Below are positions 25,566 through 35,808 of a stretch of 64,000 bases of DNA, in pieces; position 1 is the first letter of the stretch, and each line of letters opens with the position of its first letter. This DNA comes from JBAZAX01 sp964568625 (GTDB lineage: Bacteria; Babelota; Babeliae; Babelales; RVW-14), in contig CAZMQG010000003.1 in assembly GCA_964568625.1 (NCBI GenBank), positions 54,345 through 118,344 of the forward strand. The letters run 5' to 3'. Under the pieces are notes generated by a model. That model was not told where the DNA came from, did not search any database, and saw only the letters and a list, made by a program, of their open reading frames with translations. The translations under genes were made by a program, and so were the position numbers.

Positions 25566-26306
25566 ATGCTAAAACGAAGACTATCAGAGTATTTTAAATT
25601 TCTAAAAAGTTTGATAAAAACCAATCTCCTACTTCTAAAAGGAATGTGGAAGCTCACAAAACTACCTCAACCTGCTATCACCGTGTTTGGAGGATCAAGA
25701 GTCCCACTTGAAGGAAAAGCTGCTCAAGATGCAAGAAAAATTGGATATCTGCTTGCACGAGAAGGATTTGCTATTATAACAGGGGGTGGCCCGGGAATAA
25801 TGGAATCTGCAAACATGGGTGCTGTTGAATATGTTTCAGAAAATTTAAAATTTTGTAAGTTAAATGGCGAGGAAAGATGTAAGCCTCTCTTCATATCTGC
25901 CGGAATAAATTTAATCAAGTTAAATAAAGAACGAACAAACCCTTACGTTCAAGACAATATTATTACAGGACACTTTTTTGCAAGAAAGTGGCTTTTGGTA
26001 AGATATTCTGTTGGATTTGTAGTTTTTCCAGGGGGATTTGGAACAATGGATGAACTTTTTGAGATAATCACTCTAATCCAATGTAACAGAATGTCAAAAG
26101 TTCCTATTGTTTTAATGCATAAAGATTATTGGGCTCCATTGGAATTGTGGATCAGAACAAGAGCACTTGAAAACAATTTAATAAATCCTGAAGATATAAA
26201 CATTATTTCCATAACAGATAGCGTAGAAGAGGCTGTAAATATTATAACCGCCCGTAGCAGAACGCATGCAGAATCTGTGCTACAAGACGAAACTACAAAG
26301 CGCTAA
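25566..26306 (+). CDS. LOG-family (TIGR00730-type) nucleotide phosphoribohydrolase
   Basis: A 246-aa Rossmann-fold protein with FGGSRVP, GGGPGIMESANMG and the hallmark PGGFGTMDELFE. Characterised members release a base from nucleoside 5'-monophosphates, and the family was formerly misannotated as lysine decarboxylase. Which nucleotide is used here cannot be told from sequence. A basic N-terminal extension of about 35 residues precedes the domain. It is cotranscribed with the aldolase. Confidence 0.85.
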   Translation: MLKRRLSEYFKFLKSLIKTNLLLLKGMWKLTKLPQPAITVFGGSRVPLEGKAAQDARKIGYLLAREGFAIITGGGPGIMESANMGAVEYVSENLKFCKLNGEERCKPLFISAGINLIKLNKERTNPYVQDNIITGHFFARKWLLVRYSVGFVVFPGGFGTMDELFEIITLIQCNRMSKVPIVLMHKDYWAPLELWIRTRALENNLINPEDINIISITDSVEEAVNIITARSRTHAESVLQDETTKR

Positions 26307-26336
26307 TCAACCCTTACCCACTCATTTCGAATTTCT

Positions 26337-29060
26337 TTAATTCAAAGTAACAGTACTTGTTGCAACCTCTTCCATCTGTTCTTTTTCTCTTTTCCGCTTA
26401 ACCTTTTCCTCATACTTGGCCAATTCCTCTGAAACTTTATAGTATGAATCGGCTTTTATATTAACCATTCGAGGCATTGATTTTGCAAAAACAAAATCAT
26501 CAAGAGGTCTAATAACACCATTCTTAACATCAGAAAGTTTTTGCTTAATCGATTGGTCAGCAGGCCTAAAGAACCAACGCTGAATTGGATCCTTGTCTTC
26601 CAAGAATGTATCATTTTTTAACAACTGATATTTGGCATAATCAAGTTTAAGTTGTGTATACTCATCAGCGGCCCCTTCAAAACGTGGTTTGATAATACTT
26701 GGCCGAATAAAAATGTAGAGATTAGACTCTGTCTGTTGTTTCTTTTTATTTTTAAAAAATATTGAACCAATTAGAGGAATATCTCCAAAAATCGGTGTCT
26801 TATATGTGTTCTCAGTATCTTTTCGCTTGGTTAGTCCCCCTAAAACTAAAACTTCACCCGCAAGCATACTCGCCTTTGTTGTAAGTTTGCGAGTTGCTTT
26901 TTTTGCAACGGTAGGAGTAGGATCTAGCATTTCATCAACTTCCGCTTTAATATCTAAATCAACAACCCCATTCAAATTCATTTTTGGCGTTATTTCAACC
27001 ATCGTTGTCGCAGGATCATCAACAATTTTTAATTTAGAGTCTTCACCTTTTCTTGAATCAAGCTCCCCATTCACTCTATAAGTATTTGTAACTTCAACTC
27101 TACACGACTGATTATTATTTGTAACCAAAAATGGCTGGGCTACAACATTGGAGTTGTCAACGTTAATATAAGCTTTTATTATCGACCAAATGTTCTCATT
27201 TTCATAGCCAGACAACTGCGTTGCAGCTCTTCCCAAAGTCACAAAGGTAGGATGCCCTTTACCCTCATACTCAGGAGTTGCCAACTCAATATAATTTTTT
27301 ATTTCTGCACTTTCACTATTTTTCCCGGCACTCAAATTCCTGGCCTCAAATTCATGTATACCCATCCCCGGCCTATGCCCAAACAGTTGATATAACTGTG
27401 AGCCAAGTTGTTTAGCCTGATCAACTTCAACATTTATAATCATAACTTCAAGGGCAACTTGCGGCTGAGGCTTATCCAATTTTGATATTAATTTTTCAAG
27501 CCGCTTCCAATCATCCCTATTACATGCAATAATCAATCTGTTCCCACCACCTCGCGTACTTGAGCTATCTCCTGACGCCGAAGCCTGTTCTGCCGCAATA
27601 ATAACATCTTCAAAAAATTTAAATTCTCCGACTACAACACTTTTATCAGATCCTTGCCCAGAAGGCGGTTTTATTACCCCTTCAATTATAGGCTTTAAAT
27701 CCTCAGCCTTTGCATATCGAATTTCTTTTATGTGTAATCTTGATTCGGCCCCACCAATTGGTATATCTATGTATTTATAAATAAAATCTGTAATTTTATC
27801 CAAATTTGTCTGTGTACCCAAAAGTATTAATCTATTTTGTATTGGATCAGAAAAAATCTTTGTTGCCGACGAGAAATATGCCCGTTCTTTTTTTGAATCC
27901 CTATCTGCAAAACGAATCACCCGACTGTCTGTTCCTGAGGCTAATCCCAAAACTTCCTGAAATAACGTTGACACAGTATCTGCATTCGCATTTTTCAACT
28001 GAATAATTTTAATTTGTTCACTCAGCCCACCCATATCAAGCTGCTTCACTATTTTCATGGCAGATTTAATATTAAAACATTTTTCTTTTATTATGCATGC
28101 ATTCAGATCCGCACTTATCAATATCCCCTCTCTGTCAAGCATGCTTCCCAAAATATCTCTGGCTAACTCCGCCTTGATATTTTTGAATAAATAAATATAG
28201 CGCACGACCATATCACTTTGTGGTAAATCTTCGGGTTCCGTACCAGTTCCTGATGAGTATATTGGCAGCGGTTCATAGCGATTATCTTTGTTTGAAACAA
28301 CACGATAAACATTTCCAACTTTAACCATACTAAAACCATTCATCTCAAGCAAAGTCAAAACAACATTCCATGCACGATTGAGAGTAAGGCCCTTACGAGT
28401 AGACATAGTCACATTTGCCGCGGCCAAGTCTTTATGAGGAATGACATTTATTTTTTTTTGCTCACCAATATAATTAACAATGCTTCCAAGCGATGCATTA
28501 TCAAAATTTAGATAAATATCAGCATCTTGTCCCGCATCAATAATCTCATTATCATTTTTTGGTTTTAAAACCTCACCCCCAACAATACTTTCGTTCACGG
28601 ATACCGTGGCAAGATTTTTTGGAACAGCAGAAGATTCTAAAACAACAGGCGCAGCGGACTGATCTTGAATTGCCACATTAACTCCATTTGGCATACCTTG
28701 TGAAACGGGCAACTGTTGTTGGGCAATTTCAGGCAAAGAAATTTGAGGTAAAATAGCCTGAGGAGAAACTACCTGAGACGAAACTATTGGAATTCCCGAA
28801 TCGTTTTTTTGTACAACTTGCTGTAAAATGGGTTGCTCTGCCGCAATTTGATTCGCTACAACCTGTGCAACATCAGGATTTTTGCCTAAATCCTGTCTAG
28901 CTGGCATTTGTGAAAATGACACATTAGGAATAACAGGTGACTGAGGTACGACGGGTGCCTGGTTTTGACACAACAAAATTACTGGATTTGATAATATCAA
29001 AACAATCATAACAACTGTTTTTAAAAATTTTTTACGAAAATTTGTGGCCATGAAATTCAT
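26337..29060 (-). CDS. Secretin, second of two in the operon
   Basis: A 907-aa GspD/PilQ-family outer-membrane channel protein. It has a signal peptide (to about 32), about 140 residues rich in Pro, Gln and Val, the N0 domain (DIYLNFDNASLGSIVNYIG, about 181-255), N1-N3 ring-building domains to about 580, and the C-terminal secretin domain with VLVLGG and TPIFGDIPLIGSIFF. It shares this plan with the 1079-aa secretin four genes earlier in the same operon, so they are paralogues. I expect a multimeric pore for pilus or protein export. Confidence 0.92.
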   Translation of the reverse strand: MNFMATNFRKKFLKTVVMIVLILSNPVILLCQNQAPVVPQSPVIPNVSFSQMPARQDLGKNPDVAQVVANQIAAEQPILQQVVQKNDSGIPIVSSQVVSPQAILPQISLPEIAQQQLPVSQGMPNGVNVAIQDQSAAPVVLESSAVPKNLATVSVNESIVGGEVLKPKNDNEIIDAGQDADIYLNFDNASLGSIVNYIGEQKKINVIPHKDLAAANVTMSTRKGLTLNRAWNVVLTLLEMNGFSMVKVGNVYRVVSNKDNRYEPLPIYSSGTGTEPEDLPQSDMVVRYIYLFKNIKAELARDILGSMLDREGILISADLNACIIKEKCFNIKSAMKIVKQLDMGGLSEQIKIIQLKNANADTVSTLFQEVLGLASGTDSRVIRFADRDSKKERAYFSSATKIFSDPIQNRLILLGTQTNLDKITDFIYKYIDIPIGGAESRLHIKEIRYAKAEDLKPIIEGVIKPPSGQGSDKSVVVGEFKFFEDVIIAAEQASASGDSSSTRGGGNRLIIACNRDDWKRLEKLISKLDKPQPQVALEVMIINVEVDQAKQLGSQLYQLFGHRPGMGIHEFEARNLSAGKNSESAEIKNYIELATPEYEGKGHPTFVTLGRAATQLSGYENENIWSIIKAYINVDNSNVVAQPFLVTNNNQSCRVEVTNTYRVNGELDSRKGEDSKLKIVDDPATTMVEITPKMNLNGVVDLDIKAEVDEMLDPTPTVAKKATRKLTTKASMLAGEVLVLGGLTKRKDTENTYKTPIFGDIPLIGSIFFKNKKKQQTESNLYIFIRPSIIKPRFEGAADEYTQLKLDYAKYQLLKNDTFLEDKDPIQRWFFRPADQSIKQKLSDVKNGVIRPLDDFVFAKSMPRMVNIKADSYYKVSEELAKYEEKVKRKREKEQMEEVATSTVTLN

Positions 29061-29078
29061 GCTCCCTGCTTACTTTTG

Positions 29079-29639
29079 TCACAACCCCTTAACATCAAAT
29101 CCACTTTTCAGAGATTTTGTAGCAATGGTTATATTGAACGATATTTTTTTATCAGGTTCCTGCTTAACATTTAAACTCTTGATGTAAATTATCTCTTTTT
29201 TATAAAAATCTTCCAATATACGTACCAATTTTTCAGTGGTCTGTCCCTTGAATGATGCCGTCAATGATACCTCATCAAATTTATCATTTAATTCTTCTGT
29301 TCTGGCATCCCCCCACCCTTGACTAGGCAAGCCCTGAGTTTGACAAAATCCTTCAAAATAACTTTTAATATTAAAATTTCTATCAGCATCAAGCATTGCC
29401 TGAATGCGTTGTTCCTCAATTTCCATTTTTTGATTTTCTTCAAGTATACTTGTTGCCTTATTCGCAAGCGATTCTAATCGCTTTATCTCAAAAAGTAATT
29501 CCACACTTTTTGAATGAACAAAATAAATTAAACCTGAAACAACACCACCCATCCCTAGAAGAAAAACAAGAAAATACTGCTGTACCTGCTTTTTAGTTAG
29601 AGACTGAAGATAATTTATAAAATTTAGAATAATTTCCAT
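29079..29639 (-). CDS. PilO-like inner-membrane protein
   Basis: A 186-aa protein with one membrane helix (about 19-41, YFLVFLLGMGGVVSGLIYFV), a short coiled coil, and a C-terminal alpha/beta domain (DEVSLTASFKGQ, IYIKSLNVKQEPD) that fits PilO/GspM. It begins 4 bp after the PilM/N stop and is followed by the second secretin. PilO-type proteins link the cytoplasmic ATPase platform to the secretin. Sequence similarity in this family is low, so the call rests on layout and position. Confidence 0.75.
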   Translation of the reverse strand: MEIILNFINYLQSLTKKQVQQYFLVFLLGMGGVVSGLIYFVHSKSVELLFEIKRLESLANKATSILEENQKMEIEEQRIQAMLDADRNFNIKSYFEGFCQTQGLPSQGWGDARTEELNDKFDEVSLTASFKGQTTEKLVRILEDFYKKEIIYIKSLNVKQEPDKKISFNITIATKSLKSGFDVKGL

Positions 29640-29643
29640 AGCT

Positions 29644-31329
29644 CTACTTTTCTTTTTCTTTCAACTTCAGTTTTACTGAAAATTTTACACCACTATCAGG
29701 AATAATAGTAGCACTTATCGGATCCTCAAGCAGTGTAAACATAAGTGATTCTTTAAATCGCAATTCAATCGGAATCCAATCATTAAAATGTGATCCACTA
29801 CCTTTTTTAGATTTAAAAAATCCATCAACATCAATCTCAACTCCTCCCTTATCTTTTGAGTTGATCGACAAATCAGTAAAATAAATATTATTTCGCGTTT
29901 TATCTGCAATATTTGTCAGTTCAAGCATTATTTCGAGTGGATTTAAACGCTCTTTTCGGAATGCAGACCACAAGTCAGTTTTTTCTCTTACCAATTTTTG
30001 AGCCTCTTGAACAAATGCCTGCAGTGTTTGTTTTTTAGGCATGTGATCTTTGGGAAATATAGCTTTTAATCTAGAAATTTCAGTTTTTTCCGTTTTATCG
30101 AGTGTATTACGCAACGTCGATATCTGCATATAACCATGAACTCCAATTGCCAGAAACATTGTTGTCAAAAGCACAACAACTGCAATAATTTGCTTGCTAA
30201 CCAATTTATAGTCGACTAAGACAAAACTTTTTCTTCGCAAGTCAAATTGATCTTGTTCATAACAAGGTATTGCAGTACCAATCGCGGTAACAAAATCAAC
30301 TGCTCCATAGTCAATGTTCTTAAGATGTTTTTTAACAGATTTAATTTCAAAAACTTTGCGCCAATCAAAACTTTCACAAGGAATTTGCAACGTATCACTG
30401 CAAAGCTTAACAAAACCCTTTACCTGATTCGCTTTTTGAGTAAAAATTATTTTTGTTATCTCATCATAAAAATTAAGCTTTAAGCTGAATGAATTCAATG
30501 TAAATTGAATGTCATTGAAAAAATTTATAAACTGATTTTGAAAAATTTTTGCTAATGCATCACCGCCAAGTGAATTAACTCCATTTAAATCTAAATGCTC
30601 TTTAACTTTTTCTACATCCATGCCTGACTCTTCGCTTATATTCTTCACAATTGATATAATTCCGCGAGGCATTGTACGAGTTAAGCGAAGTTCTCCATTT
30701 TGCAAAAATGCAATTCTTGTTGACGTTTCACCAACTTCAACCAAAATACTGCCTTTTTCAATTGATGCATAATCAGAAATCTGTTTGTATAAACCATATG
30801 TAGCAAAAAGATCGATAGTTATATGACTGGGTTCAACCCCTGCTTGCGTGTAAATATCAAGCTCGGCCTGCAAATCTTGGTTTTGAACGGCAGCAACCAA
30901 AACTTGTGTCGATTTTTGTTCTTTATTATGCTTAGTAATTATGAAATCTATAACTGCGTTACTAATTGAAAACGGAAGCATTGATTCAATTTCATAATCA
31001 AGCACCATTCGAATTTTTTCAACATCATCAAAGGGAACCTGTAATTCTTTAAATGTTACAATTGACGCCGGAATTGCAATGCGTATCTGATCAAAATTTT
31101 TGACATGTAACATTATTTTTTTAATTGCTTCAGATGCTCGCTGAGCATATGACAGATTGATATCAGAAGATAGTTTTTCCGAGAGAAGCTCCTCAACAAT
31201 TGTCTTACTACGCTTTGCATAAACAAGCGCAAGCGTAACCATCTCATCCTGAAGAGAAAGTCCAACTATTCGCTGTGCAATTATTCTTTTATTCCCAATT
31301 TTTTCAGGCAAAAAAATATTTTTTATCAT
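29644..31329 (-). CDS. PilM-PilN fusion (GspL-like)
   Basis: A 561-aa protein. Residues 1-330 resemble the actin-like PilM domain (GLSLQDEMVTLALVYA, EVGETSTRIAFLQNG, TMPRG); a membrane helix at about 376-397 and a following coiled coil with an alpha/beta tail resemble PilN. The two are separate genes in classic type IV pilus operons, while GspL of type II systems joins equivalent parts. The start overlaps the secretin stop by ATGA, indicating coupling. It probably forms the cytoplasmic/inner-membrane scaffold. Confidence 0.8.
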   Translation of the reverse strand: MIKNIFLPEKIGNKRIIAQRIVGLSLQDEMVTLALVYAKRSKTIVEELLSEKLSSDINLSYAQRASEAIKKIMLHVKNFDQIRIAIPASIVTFKELQVPFDDVEKIRMVLDYEIESMLPFSISNAVIDFIITKHNKEQKSTQVLVAAVQNQDLQAELDIYTQAGVEPSHITIDLFATYGLYKQISDYASIEKGSILVEVGETSTRIAFLQNGELRLTRTMPRGIISIVKNISEESGMDVEKVKEHLDLNGVNSLGGDALAKIFQNQFINFFNDIQFTLNSFSLKLNFYDEITKIIFTQKANQVKGFVKLCSDTLQIPCESFDWRKVFEIKSVKKHLKNIDYGAVDFVTAIGTAIPCYEQDQFDLRRKSFVLVDYKLVSKQIIAVVVLLTTMFLAIGVHGYMQISTLRNTLDKTEKTEISRLKAIFPKDHMPKKQTLQAFVQEAQKLVREKTDLWSAFRKERLNPLEIMLELTNIADKTRNNIYFTDLSINSKDKGGVEIDVDGFFKSKKGSGSHFNDWIPIELRFKESLMFTLLEDPISATIIPDSGVKFSVKLKLKEKEK

Positions 31330-34300
31330 GTCAAAGCCTCTTTTTTATCCGCTACCACCGGCCCACGGCTTTTGGTCAAAGATGGATTTTTTGATAAAAA
31401 TTCTTTTAATCTATTTCGTTTTTGAATATCAAAATTTAAATCCTGAGAACGTCGCGCATTAACCTTAATCTCGGGAGAGATAAAACGCTTAAATTCATCA
31501 CGCTTAAACTCTGTTTGTGGATTAGCCTGTGGAACTTGGTTAGGAACAGTAGGTTTAACAGGTAGAGGCTCTTGTGTTAATAAATTTTTAAACTCTTCTC
31601 TTTTTGCCTGTTCAATTACAGGTTTTGGTAAAACGCTTTGTGTTTGCGTTTGCATCTCAAGCGGTTGCATCAAAGATGCTTGGGGGATTTGTTGACCTTG
31701 TGCAATAGATTCCTGCATAGGTTGTTGCAGAGGCAAAGCAGACGCATTTTCAATTTTGATTGGCGGCTCCATAAAAGCCAACCCATCACCTGGCATTTGA
31801 TCAACAGACTGAACTTCCGGATTTTCTAATGTCGAAACTGATGGCAACAAAGTAGTCTGTGGTAAACTTGATTGCAACACACTTTGTTGTTGAACATTGG
31901 AGGCTAGAGCCGATTTTGTCTCTTCCGGAATCACTGTTTTTATCCCACTACTTTCAACAACTTTTGATGTCTCAATATTTTTTTGTTTTTTTATTGCTTG
32001 AATGTCACCATCTTCATCCTCACCATTACCATGTTTTTCTCCCTCAACTTCTGCTCGTACCGTTTGAGCACGATAAAAAGGATCATTTTGAATATCAACA
32101 GTTGTTGGTTGATAACGAGCATTTGCAAAATCAATAACTTTGTGTGAGTAATTTTCTTTATCAGGATTGAAGAACCAGTTATGAACAGGATCCGGCGTTC
32201 TCTTAGTCGTTATTCCATCCTCAATACTATCAGTTGCCTCATGCAGTTTCATTTTGGTATACAAATTCATACCGGGAGTTTGACGAGGTTTTACGATTGT
32301 TGGGCACAAGAAAATAAATAGATATTCCTTGGTAATAATACGTTTTTGGTCCTTAAAAAACCATCCCAAAATTGGAATATCACCCAATAGCGGAGTCTTG
32401 TATTTTGTCTCTGCAATTTTTGTCTTAACAAATCCACCCAAAACAAGAACCTGGCCATCTGCAACAGCAACATTTGTTTTTAAATTTCGCTTAATTTTTT
32501 GTGTTGCCTCAGCATTTGCAAATTCATCAATTTTCAAATCTATGTCAAGCCTAACAAGCCCATCCAGATTTATTTGAGGCACAATAGTTAAATCTGTGTT
32601 TGCTGTTACAGACTCATATCCCTTCAAACCTCCAGTTCCACCTTGTTCTTCTTGTATTATTCGCTGCTCAGATCCAACAACAACATTAGCCGATGTCTTG
32701 TTCGCAATTGTCATGAATGGCTGAGACAAAACAGATGTATTAGTCTGCGTTTTAAGAGCCTGTAAAATCCCCCATATATTTCCAACTTTCCCGAACGTCA
32801 ATGTAGTCAAACCCTGCTGCGGAGCTATTTGACTAATCATATTCCCTAGCAAACTTAGCGGGTTAGTGGAGGAATCATACTCAAGCGTGGGAGAAGTGGA
32901 AACACCTGCAGATTGAGCATCAACATTTATTCCAAGCATTCCATGTTTCTTGTTTCTAACTGCACCGCCAAGTTCTTTTGTATCTGTCACATCAACCGTT
33001 ACAATCATAGACTCAACAGCAATTTGTGGTTGTGGCTTATCTAAATCTTTAATTATCTTTTTAAGTAATTTCCAATCAACCTTATCGGTACTTGAAACTA
33101 CTAACCTATTCCCATCTTTATCAACCTTAAAAGTCATACTCTTAAAATATTTAACGCCACCACGAATTGCTCCATACTTACTTGCATTTTGTCCTGCAAC
33201 ACTTTCAGGAACAGCTGTTGCCTCTTGCAAAATAGTTGCAATTTGTGTTGCATCGGTATACTGCAATTCATAAACATGTAATGGCGATTTAGCCTGCTTA
33301 AGCTCGGTATCAAGATGATTGACAATAAAATCTTCAATTTTTTTTATTACCTTTGGGCTACCCAACAAAATCAAAGAATTTGTACGTTCTTCAGCGATAA
33401 CTTTGGTTCCGGGAGGAAAATATGATGTTGAACCCTCAGCTGTTTTGCCAAGTAAACGCGCCAACGGACTTACTTCAGGTTGCTTTATTAAACCTTCAAG
33501 AAGAGTCTTAACGTCCACAGCATTTGCACTTTTTAGCTTAATTACGGTAACAGCTTCTGCCGTTCCCATTTGATCAAGTTCAAGCAAAACTTTTGCAGCA
33601 GCTTTGACGTTAAGAGATTTATCTGTAATAACAAAACCATTTACATCTTTAACCGGAAGCTCAAACCCCTTGTCACTCAACATGCTTTTTAAAAGCTCTT
33701 CTAAATCTGCAACATTCATATTTGTCAGAAATAAAACATAACGAATATTTATATCATTATCCGGTAAAGTATCCGGCGAAACGTTTATATACGCAGGTAA
33801 TGGTTGGGTTTGTTTTTGATCTTTAGGAATCACTTTGAATATAAGTGGATCTGAATCCAAATCTCCGGGTATTTTTATGATACTAAAACCACCCATTTCT
33901 AGAACGGTTAAAAAGACGTTCCACGCACCTTCGGCAGTAAGCGGTTCACGTATGGTTAACGAAATTTTTACAGATTCAATTGTTTTATCAACAACCAAAT
34001 TCATCTGTCTAATTTCAGCAATATAATTTACAAAATTTAAAAGATCCGCATTATCAAAATTTAAATAAATGTCTTTTTCTGATGAATTTAAATCTTTTGG
34101 TTTATTGTTATTGGCTGTAGGTTGACCAATAACTTCTGGAATAACATTTGTTGGCAGAATGTTTGTGTTGGATGACTCTTGTGTTGGTAAAAAATTATTT
34201 GGTTCAACGATTTGCTCGGGAATACCCAGCTGCTCTGGCGTTTCTGAAGCCATAACGGTTGGAGCAGTTTGCGTTGGTAGTGCGGCTGGTGCAACCGGAG

Positions 34301-34565
34301 GCATGGAAGCATCTTGGATAGTCTGAGCAGGAGCAACTGGAATCATTGGAACTGGTGCCACTGGCATAGCCGGAACTGTTGGAATAACTGGAATATTCGG
34401 CGTAACTGTCATAGGCTGGGCCTGCTGCACTCGTTGCGGAAAAGGCAGCAAATCAGGTTGAGCCGCCGGCATACCCATTACAAATCGCGCAGAAAATAAA
34501 AAGAGTAATGCTAACCCAAAAATTTTAGTCGATCTTTTCATATAAATTCCCGATTTGTAGCGCAT
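31326..34565 (-). CDS. Secretin, first of two in the operon
   Basis: A 1079-aa GspD/PilQ-type secretin. It has a signal peptide, a Pro/Val-rich segment to about 150, N0 (DIYLNFDNADLLNFVNYIA), N1-N3, and the secretin core with VLVLGGFVKT and TPLLGDIPILGWFF. After the core comes an unusually long tail of about 300 residues rich in Gln, Pro and Lys. The ATG at 34565 has AAGG 6 nt upstream; Met9 (34541, GGGA upstream) is an alternative that gives a tidier signal peptide. It is 3 bp after the GspC-like gene and overlaps the PilM/N start by 4 nt. Confidence 0.93.
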   Translation of the reverse strand: MRYKSGIYMKRSTKIFGLALLFLFSARFVMGMPAAQPDLLPFPQRVQQAQPMTVTPNIPVIPTVPAMPVAPVPMIPVAPAQTIQDASMPPVAPAALPTQTAPTVMASETPEQLGIPEQIVEPNNFLPTQESSNTNILPTNVIPEVIGQPTANNNKPKDLNSSEKDIYLNFDNADLLNFVNYIAEIRQMNLVVDKTIESVKISLTIREPLTAEGAWNVFLTVLEMGGFSIIKIPGDLDSDPLIFKVIPKDQKQTQPLPAYINVSPDTLPDNDINIRYVLFLTNMNVADLEELLKSMLSDKGFELPVKDVNGFVITDKSLNVKAAAKVLLELDQMGTAEAVTVIKLKSANAVDVKTLLEGLIKQPEVSPLARLLGKTAEGSTSYFPPGTKVIAEERTNSLILLGSPKVIKKIEDFIVNHLDTELKQAKSPLHVYELQYTDATQIATILQEATAVPESVAGQNASKYGAIRGGVKYFKSMTFKVDKDGNRLVVSSTDKVDWKLLKKIIKDLDKPQPQIAVESMIVTVDVTDTKELGGAVRNKKHGMLGINVDAQSAGVSTSPTLEYDSSTNPLSLLGNMISQIAPQQGLTTLTFGKVGNIWGILQALKTQTNTSVLSQPFMTIANKTSANVVVGSEQRIIQEEQGGTGGLKGYESVTANTDLTIVPQINLDGLVRLDIDLKIDEFANAEATQKIKRNLKTNVAVADGQVLVLGGFVKTKIAETKYKTPLLGDIPILGWFFKDQKRIITKEYLFIFLCPTIVKPRQTPGMNLYTKMKLHEATDSIEDGITTKRTPDPVHNWFFNPDKENYSHKVIDFANARYQPTTVDIQNDPFYRAQTVRAEVEGEKHGNGEDEDGDIQAIKKQKNIETSKVVESSGIKTVIPEETKSALASNVQQQSVLQSSLPQTTLLPSVSTLENPEVQSVDQMPGDGLAFMEPPIKIENASALPLQQPMQESIAQGQQIPQASLMQPLEMQTQTQSVLPKPVIEQAKREEFKNLLTQEPLPVKPTVPNQVPQANPQTEFKRDEFKRFISPEIKVNARRSQDLNFDIQKRNRLKEFLSKNPSLTKSRGPVVADKKEALT

Positions 34566-34568
34566 AAA

Positions 34569-35711
34569 TTACCTTGCCCGATTTCTTGCATTTCTCAATT
34601 TTTCTCTTAAATTTTCAAGAAATCTTGATCTTAAATCTGATACAGTGTTTTGGTCTCTTGTGTCGCCACCATGTCGTTTTGCAAATTCCCTAGTGCGTTT
34701 TTCTCGCTCTTGCATTTGATTCAAAGGCAAAGCATCAGCACCAGTTTTCGCCGGTTCTTTTCCTGCAAGTGCTGCCATCGCCTTAGATATTCGAGGAAAT
34801 TTTGCAAGCTCATAATCTACCGAAACTTCATTTCCAGCTCGAAGCATATTCACCGTAATGTTATCGCCAACTTTCATTTTTGAAATAGCATCATATAAAC
34901 GCATTCTATCCTTAACATCAGCAACACTTATTCCATTAATTGTGGTAACAACATCATTTTGTAAAATTCCAAGAGAAGATGCAACATCTCTATCTTTTGT
35001 GTCGCCAATTTTTACACCAACTGATTTACCATTACTGTATGCTGTCCCAAGAACTCCAACTCTCTCAATAAAATTACCCAGCGACTCTACTTCAAGTTTA
35101 AAGGCATGTGGATCAATTTTATATTTCTGATCACTAATTTTTTTTACTATATTTTCCCACTTATCCGAAGAGGGTAAAAATAAATCATCTTTGATCAAAT
35201 AAAACGACTCCTGTTGACCATTGGCCCGCAAAACTACAACTCTGTTTCTTGATATTTTTATGATTTGAGCATCTTTGATTTTGTCACCAAGGTAATACAT
35301 ATGTTCTTTATTTGTCTCATCTGCAACCATGGCAGCACTCTTTTGCTCATCACCGGTAACAATAATTCCTTTAAGAGTTATATTTAAAGGAGCAACAAAT
35401 GATGGAATTTTGGGTTCAGGGGGAACCGTAAACTGGATTGGCTTTAATTCAGGAATAGGCGTAACAAGAGGAACTTTCTCTGGCGGTGGCGTAACTTTTT
35501 CCACGTATGTTCCAAAGACATCTTCCTGATAAATTTTTCCCCAATTTTGAGCCGCAACAACAGGTTTGACTTCTACCGGTTTAACAACTTCAGCAGAAAC
35601 AGCCTTTACCTTTAAAGAAGGCGGTTCTATTTCTAAAAATCTGCTAACCAATAAAGCCAACAAAAATATTAGAATCAAAAAACTATTTATTATCCATAAT
35701 TGCAGCTTCAT
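34569..35711 (-). CDS. GspC-like inner-membrane protein with PDZ domain
   Basis: A 380-aa protein. One N-terminal helix (about 5-26) is followed by a Pro-rich linker, a homology-region-like beta domain (LNITLKGIIVTGDEQKSAAM ... NRVVVLRANGQQ) and a PDZ domain (VGVKIGDTKDRDVASSLGIL ... DVVTTINGISVAD) before a charged tail. This is the plan of GspC, which clamps the type II secretin to the inner membrane. I start it at the ATG at 35711, with AAGGA 9 nt upstream; the ATG at 35720 has no room for a ribosome-binding site. It heads the secretin genes. Confidence 0.82.
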   Translation of the reverse strand: MKLQLWIINSFLILIFLLALLVSRFLEIEPPSLKVKAVSAEVVKPVEVKPVVAAQNWGKIYQEDVFGTYVEKVTPPPEKVPLVTPIPELKPIQFTVPPEPKIPSFVAPLNITLKGIIVTGDEQKSAAMVADETNKEHMYYLGDKIKDAQIIKISRNRVVVLRANGQQESFYLIKDDLFLPSSDKWENIVKKISDQKYKIDPHAFKLEVESLGNFIERVGVLGTAYSNGKSVGVKIGDTKDRDVASSLGILQNDVVTTINGISVADVKDRMRLYDAISKMKVGDNITVNMLRAGNEVSVDYELAKFPRISKAMAALAGKEPAKTGADALPLNQMQEREKRTREFAKRHGGDTRDQNTVSDLRSRFLENLREKLRNARNRAR

Positions 35712-35808
35712 TCCTACCATTCCTTTTTATAGCTTTTTAAGATAATTGCCGGATGCATGCAATGTCAAGAAAATAATCAGAGACAATTTATTTTTCATTT
35801 AATCACGC

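Noticed and set aside
25566..26306. Lysine decarboxylase
   Set aside because: The PGGFGTMDE motif defines the LOG phosphoribohydrolase family; the decarboxylase label is a historical error.
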